A stretch of DNA of 64,000 bases from Streptomyces griseus subsp. griseus (GTDB lineage: Bacteria; Actinomycetota; Actinomycetes; Streptomycetales; Streptomycetaceae), in NCBI RefSeq assembly GCF_003610995.1, contig NZ_CP032543.1, positions 6,262,001 through 6,326,000 on the forward strand, given 5' to 3'. This document shows, piece after piece, positions 61,255 to 64,000 of this stretch. Made by a program: the position numbers and the translations under genes. Below the pieces are notes generated by a model. The model saw only the letters and a program-made list of their open reading frames with translations. It had not been told where the DNA came from and ran no database searches. Numbering within the stretch: the stretch's first letter is position 1; each line of letters starts with the position of its first letter.

Positions 61255-61952
61255 GCGTCCCGGCGGCGGCGTCCCGGCCGCTGCTCAAGGTGTGCGGCGC
61301 CACCTCTCCCGAGGAGGCCGCCGCCGTGGCACCACGCGCCGATCTCGTCGGCCTCTGGTACGGGGTGGAGAACGGGGCCCGTGACCTGACCCGCACGCGG
61401 TTCACGGCCGTGGCCGACGCCGTCCGCACGGCGGGCCGGGCCGAGCCGGTGCTCGTCACCTTTCTGCACGAGGCCGGAGAGATCGCCGCGGCCGCCCGTG
61501 CCGCCGGCGTGCGCTGGATTCAGCTCCACTCCTACCAGCCGCCCACGGCCGTGGCGGCCCTGCGCAGGGCGATGCCCGACGCGGTGCTCGTCAAGGCCGT
61601 GCACGTGCTTGACGGGGTGTGCCTCGAGCGGCCCTTCCTCAGGGCGTACGCCCGCGCCGGGGCGGACCTGTTCCTCGTCGACTCGGCGACCCGCGGCGGG
61701 GCGGTCGGCAGCACCGGACACCCCGTGCCGGCGGCGGCGCTGGAGGCCCTGCTCCCCGCGCTGCCCCGGCCGTTCGTCCTGGCGGGCGGCCTCAGCGAGG
61801 CCGATGCGCCGGGCGGGGCCTTCGCCGCGCATCCCGGGTACCGGGGCGTCGACATCGACAACGCCGCCCGTACCGACGGCGGCCCGCTCGACCCGGCCCG
61901 GGTCGCCGCCCTGGACCGCGCCTGGACCGGCACTCCCGCCCCTGCGCCGTGA
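61251..61952 (+). CDS. TrpF-like phosphoribosyl isomerase, divergent
   Basis: A 233-residue TIM-barrel homologue of phosphoribosylanthranilate isomerase. The catalytic pair is kept: Cys15 in LLKVCGATSPEEA and Asp144 in LFLVDSATRGGAVG. The C-terminal phosphate motif SSGVE is replaced by the region GVDIDNAARTDGG, and the usual GGTG loop is GGAVG. It should carry out the Amadori rearrangement after the TrpD-like step, possibly on another arylamine. It lies between the dehydrogenase and TrpC-like genes. Confidence 0.78.
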   Translation: MSVPAAASRPLLKVCGATSPEEAAAVAPRADLVGLWYGVENGARDLTRTRFTAVADAVRTAGRAEPVLVTFLHEAGEIAAAARAAGVRWIQLHSYQPPTAVAALRRAMPDAVLVKAVHVLDGVCLERPFLRAYARAGADLFLVDSATRGGAVGSTGHPVPAAALEALLPALPRPFVLAGGLSEADAPGGAFAAHPGYRGVDIDNAARTDGGPLDPARVAALDRAWTGTPAPAP

Positions 61953-62000
61953 AAGCTCCCGTCCTGCGAGAAAAGCCCGACACCCCGTGAGGAAAGCCCG

Positions 62001-62840
62001 ATGACGCAGTCCTTCCTCTCCGCGCTCCTCGGCGCGGAGCGCCCCGTGATCATGGAAGTGAAGTCCCGCGACGCGCACGGCGCCGACCTGCTGCGGGGCC
62101 GCCTTCCCGGCGATCTCGCCGCCGCCTACCAGCAGGCGGGGGCCCCGTGCGTGTCCGTCGTGACGGGCCGGTGGTTCGGTGGGTCGGCCGCCATGCTGCA
62201 CGAGGTGACCGCCCGCGTGGACGTCCCGGTCCTGCTCAAGGACTTCGTGACGCGTCGCGAGCAGATCACCGCCGCCGCCCACGCGGGCGTCTCGGCGGTC
62301 CTGCTGACCGCGGCGCTGCTGCCCCGGGAGGCCCTGCACGACCTGGCCCGCCAGTGCCAGGCGCACGGGCTGACTCCGTTCGTGGAGATCACCACCGCCG
62401 AGGAGGCGATCGGTCTGCCGAACCCGCGGGACTGCGTCGTCGCGGTCAACAACAAGGACATCACCGCCCGTGAACGGGACGCCGGTGACCTGGACCGCAG
62501 CCGCGCGCTGCTCCCCGCCGTACGGGCCGCGGGCACGCTCTGTCCCGTCAGCGCCAGTGCGGTGAGCAGCCCGGCCACCGCGGCCGGTCTGCTGGCCGAG
62601 GGATACCGGGGCCTGCTCATCGGGACCTCACTGCTGCGTGCCCCGAGCCTCGACGCCTGGCTGGCCGAGTTCGACACCCACCACACGGCGAGCACCGGGA
62701 AGACCGAGCGCGTCGTGGTGCCGCTCACGGTCGAGGCACCACAGGTCCTGCCGCACCCCGCCCCCCTGCCCGGTACGGCGGCCGGCGGGACGGTGACCCC
62801 GGCCACGCCCGCCGGCGAGGCCGAGGGCGTGCCCGCGTGA
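62001..62840 (+). CDS. TrpC-like indole-glycerol-phosphate synthase, divergent
   Basis: A 279-residue IGP-synthase homologue. Catalytic positions are kept: Glu19 and Lys21 (IMEVKSRD), Lys80 (VLLKDFVTR), Glu129 (PFVEIT) and Asn150 (VAVNNKDI), with spacing close to the family. The substrate-binding SPS motif is missing (RDAHG instead) and the C-terminal SESG is SASA. The last 50 residues form a Pro/Thr-rich extension. It should close the pyrrole ring by decarboxylation and dehydration. It overlaps the next gene by GTGA. Confidence 0.8.
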   Translation: MTQSFLSALLGAERPVIMEVKSRDAHGADLLRGRLPGDLAAAYQQAGAPCVSVVTGRWFGGSAAMLHEVTARVDVPVLLKDFVTRREQITAAAHAGVSAVLLTAALLPREALHDLARQCQAHGLTPFVEITTAEEAIGLPNPRDCVVAVNNKDITARERDAGDLDRSRALLPAVRAAGTLCPVSASAVSSPATAAGLLAEGYRGLLIGTSLLRAPSLDAWLAEFDTHHTASTGKTERVVVPLTVEAPQVLPHPAPLPGTAAGGTVTPATPAGEAEGVPA

Positions 62841-63859
62841 GCGCCGCTCCGACGGGGCCGGTGGCCACGGCCGACGTCGCCCCGGCCGGGCACGACGTCG
62901 CCCCGGCCGGGCACGACGTCGCCCCGGCCGGGCACGACGTCGCCCCGGCCGGGCACGACGTCGCCCCGGACGGGGTCGAGCAGATCGTGCTGGGCCACGG
63001 TCGCCGTCGCCTCGGCGCCTGGCGGGCCGCACCGGCCTCCGGGGCGACCCGGTCCGTGCTCGTCGCCGTTCACGGCCGGGCCATGTCACCCGGCTACTTC
63101 GCCGGTCCGGTCGCCCCGCACACCTCGCTGCTCGCTCTCGCCACGTCGCTGGGTCACACCGTCCTCGCGGTGGAACGGCCCGGCTACGGCCTGTCCCGGG
63201 CCGCTCTCCCGCACGGTCTGCCACTCGCCGAACAGGCCGGGCTGCTGCGCCGAGCCCTCGCCGACTATGCCGAACGGCACCCGGTCGGAGCCGGTTTCTT
63301 CCTGCTCGGGCACTCCGACGGCGGCAAGACCGCCCTGCACCTGGCAGGGGAGCCCTGGAGCGGCGCCACCCCCCTCGACCGGTTGCTCGGGCTCGACCTC
63401 AACGGCTGTGGCTGGCACTACGCGTCGGCAGCCGCCCATTTCCCGGACACGCTGGCAGGTGGGGCGGGGGAGCTTAACTGGGGCCCGCTGCGCCTCTATC
63501 CGGGCGGAACCTTCCGGGCCAGCCGCGCCCTGCTTCGCGAGGTTCCGGCGGCGGAGGAGGCGGAGACGGGGCGGTGGCCCGGCCGGTTCCCAGCTGCCGC
63601 CGCCCGGGTGCGCTGCCCGGTGCGGCTCACCTTCGGCGCGTACGAGGGCTGGTGGCGCCTGGACAGGGACGAACTGGCGGCGGTGGCCGCCAGTTTCACG
63701 GGCACGCGCCGCCCGGTCGTCGAACGCCTGCCGGAGGCCGGACACAACCTCAGCCTCGGACTGGCCGCCCCGCTGTACCACGCACGGGCGCTGGCGTTTC
63801 TCGAAGAGTGCCTGGCGGCTTCCCCGACGGCCCGAGGTGACGCGCGCGTATGCGCGTGA
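62837..63859 (+). CDS. Alpha/beta hydrolase with repeat-bearing N terminus
   Basis: A 340-residue hydrolase. Residues 13-44 contain four exact copies of the heptapeptide DVAPAGH plus a partial fifth, probably a flexible linker. The hydrolase domain has AVHGRAMSPGY, nucleophile Ser in LLGHSDGGKTALH, a probable Glu acid in FGAYEGWW and His in EAGHNLSLG. GTG start overlaps the TrpC-like stop. In the cluster it could be a thioesterase or ester hydrolase; the role is unknown. Confidence 0.82.
   Translation: MSAAPTGPVATADVAPAGHDVAPAGHDVAPAGHDVAPAGHDVAPDGVEQIVLGHGRRRLGAWRAAPASGATRSVLVAVHGRAMSPGYFAGPVAPHTSLLALATSLGHTVLAVERPGYGLSRAALPHGLPLAEQAGLLRRALADYAERHPVGAGFFLLGHSDGGKTALHLAGEPWSGATPLDRLLGLDLNGCGWHYASAAAHFPDTLAGGAGELNWGPLRLYPGGTFRASRALLREVPAAEEAETGRWPGRFPAAAARVRCPVRLTFGAYEGWWRLDRDELAAVAASFTGTRRPVVERLPEAGHNLSLGLAAPLYHARALAFLEECLAASPTARGDARVCA
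62873..62969 (+). repeat. 21-bp tandem repeat inside the hydrolase gene
   Basis: Four perfect 21-base units (62873-62893, 62894-62914, 62915-62935, 62936-62956) and 13 bases of a fifth. They encode DVAPAGH repeats in frame. Perfect identity at every base suggests recent expansion. Confidence 0.95.
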
Positions 63860-63988
63860 GCGTGTGAGGTATGGACCTTTGACCCCCGAACCTGCTGGGA
63901 TGATCGCGCGCCGTGCGCACGCTCCGTCTCGCTGCGCGCACCGCATGCAACCGCCCGGGAGAGTCCATCCGATCGACAGGACCGCGTC

Positions 63989-64000
63989 ATGAGCCACTAC
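63989..64000 (+). CDS. Possible start of a further gene
   Basis: ATG at 63989 begins MSHY and runs off the window. The spacing (129 bases after the hydrolase) and direction would fit one more gene in the cluster, but no strong ribosome site precedes it, so this is tentative. Confidence 0.25.

Noticed and set aside
57771-62840. Housekeeping tryptophan operon
   Set aside because: No trpE, trpG or trpB; motifs are divergent; genes alternate with an EctC-like cupin and a prolyl-carrier dehydrogenase under a SARP-type promoter.
62873-62969. CRISPR-like array
   Set aside because: The units are contiguous 21-base tandem repeats without spacers and encode in-frame heptapeptides in a hydrolase gene.

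Overview
The window is about 64 kb of very GC-rich DNA. Wobble-G/C codon use, many GTG starts, IclR, GntR and SARP regulators, and an intact uricase/allantoin/malate-synthase neighbourhood all point to a Streptomyces chromosome. I see no tRNA, rRNA, CRISPR array, insertion sequence or phage gene.

Region 1 (1-6178) is purine salvage and urate catabolism. It holds the 3' end of uraD, then uraH, uricase, two NCS2 nucleobase/urate permeases and an 8-oxoguanine/guanine deaminase. Region 2 (6371-14167) is miscellaneous: a GH46 chitosanase with a lipoprotein signal, an alpha/beta hydrolase whose nucleophile Ser is Gly, a HEAT-repeat protein, a VOC protein, a DinB-like protein, a fibronectin-III lipoprotein and a YfcC-type transporter. 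Region 3 (14339-24899) is the allantoin module: malate synthase, a MobA-like nucleotidyltransferase, the IclR regulator AllR, allantoinase and allantoicase. A two-component system and the ABC exporter divergent from it lie inside this module. With region 1 it forms a route from urate through allantoin to glyoxylate and malate. Region 4 (24967-31573) has an aldo/keto reductase, a TetR regulator, an EamA permease, a second two-component system and a cytochrome P450. Region 5 (31667-38040) is a sugar or cyclitol uptake unit: a Gfo/Idh/MocA dehydrogenase, a GntR regulator with two matching palindromic operators, ABC importer genes and a ROK kinase. Region 6 (38176-42792) has two DUF1772 proteins, an NmrA-like reductase, a hemerythrin-domain protein and an AraC regulator.

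Region 7 (42782 to the window end) is a biosynthetic gene cluster and the main discovery. One arm runs leftward: methyltransferase, Baeyer-Villiger-type monooxygenase, Tat-exported FAD oxidase, SRPBCC protein, hydrolase, phosphopantetheinyl transferase. A rightward arm encodes ACP, KAS III and a ketoreductase that carries a one-base frameshift. A SARP activator with an in-frame TTA codon reads leftward. A long rightward operon then encodes an alpha-oxoamine synthase, KAS II, MaoC protein, stand-alone adenylation enzyme, carrier protein, TrpD-like, TrpA-like, EctC-like cupin, prolyl-carrier-protein-type dehydrogenase, TrpF-like, TrpC-like and a hydrolase; it may continue beyond the window.

Adenylation enzyme, carrier protein and acyl-CoA-dehydrogenase homologue form the standard set for making pyrrole-2-carboxyl thioester from proline. 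With the oxoamine synthase, KAS enzymes, SARP and PPTase this resembles prodiginine logic. The unusual part is a nearly complete but divergent tryptophan-pathway set (TrpD, F, C, A, no TrpB or TrpE). It would build an indole or indole-like ring and release it by retro-aldol cleavage. Three promoters in the cluster share an 11-bp-period direct repeat (RTTGCGN) placed 8 bp before a -10-like hexamer, the geometry of SARP-dependent promoters, so the arms look like one regulon. The product is unknown to me; an indole-like/pyrrole hybrid is a hypothesis.
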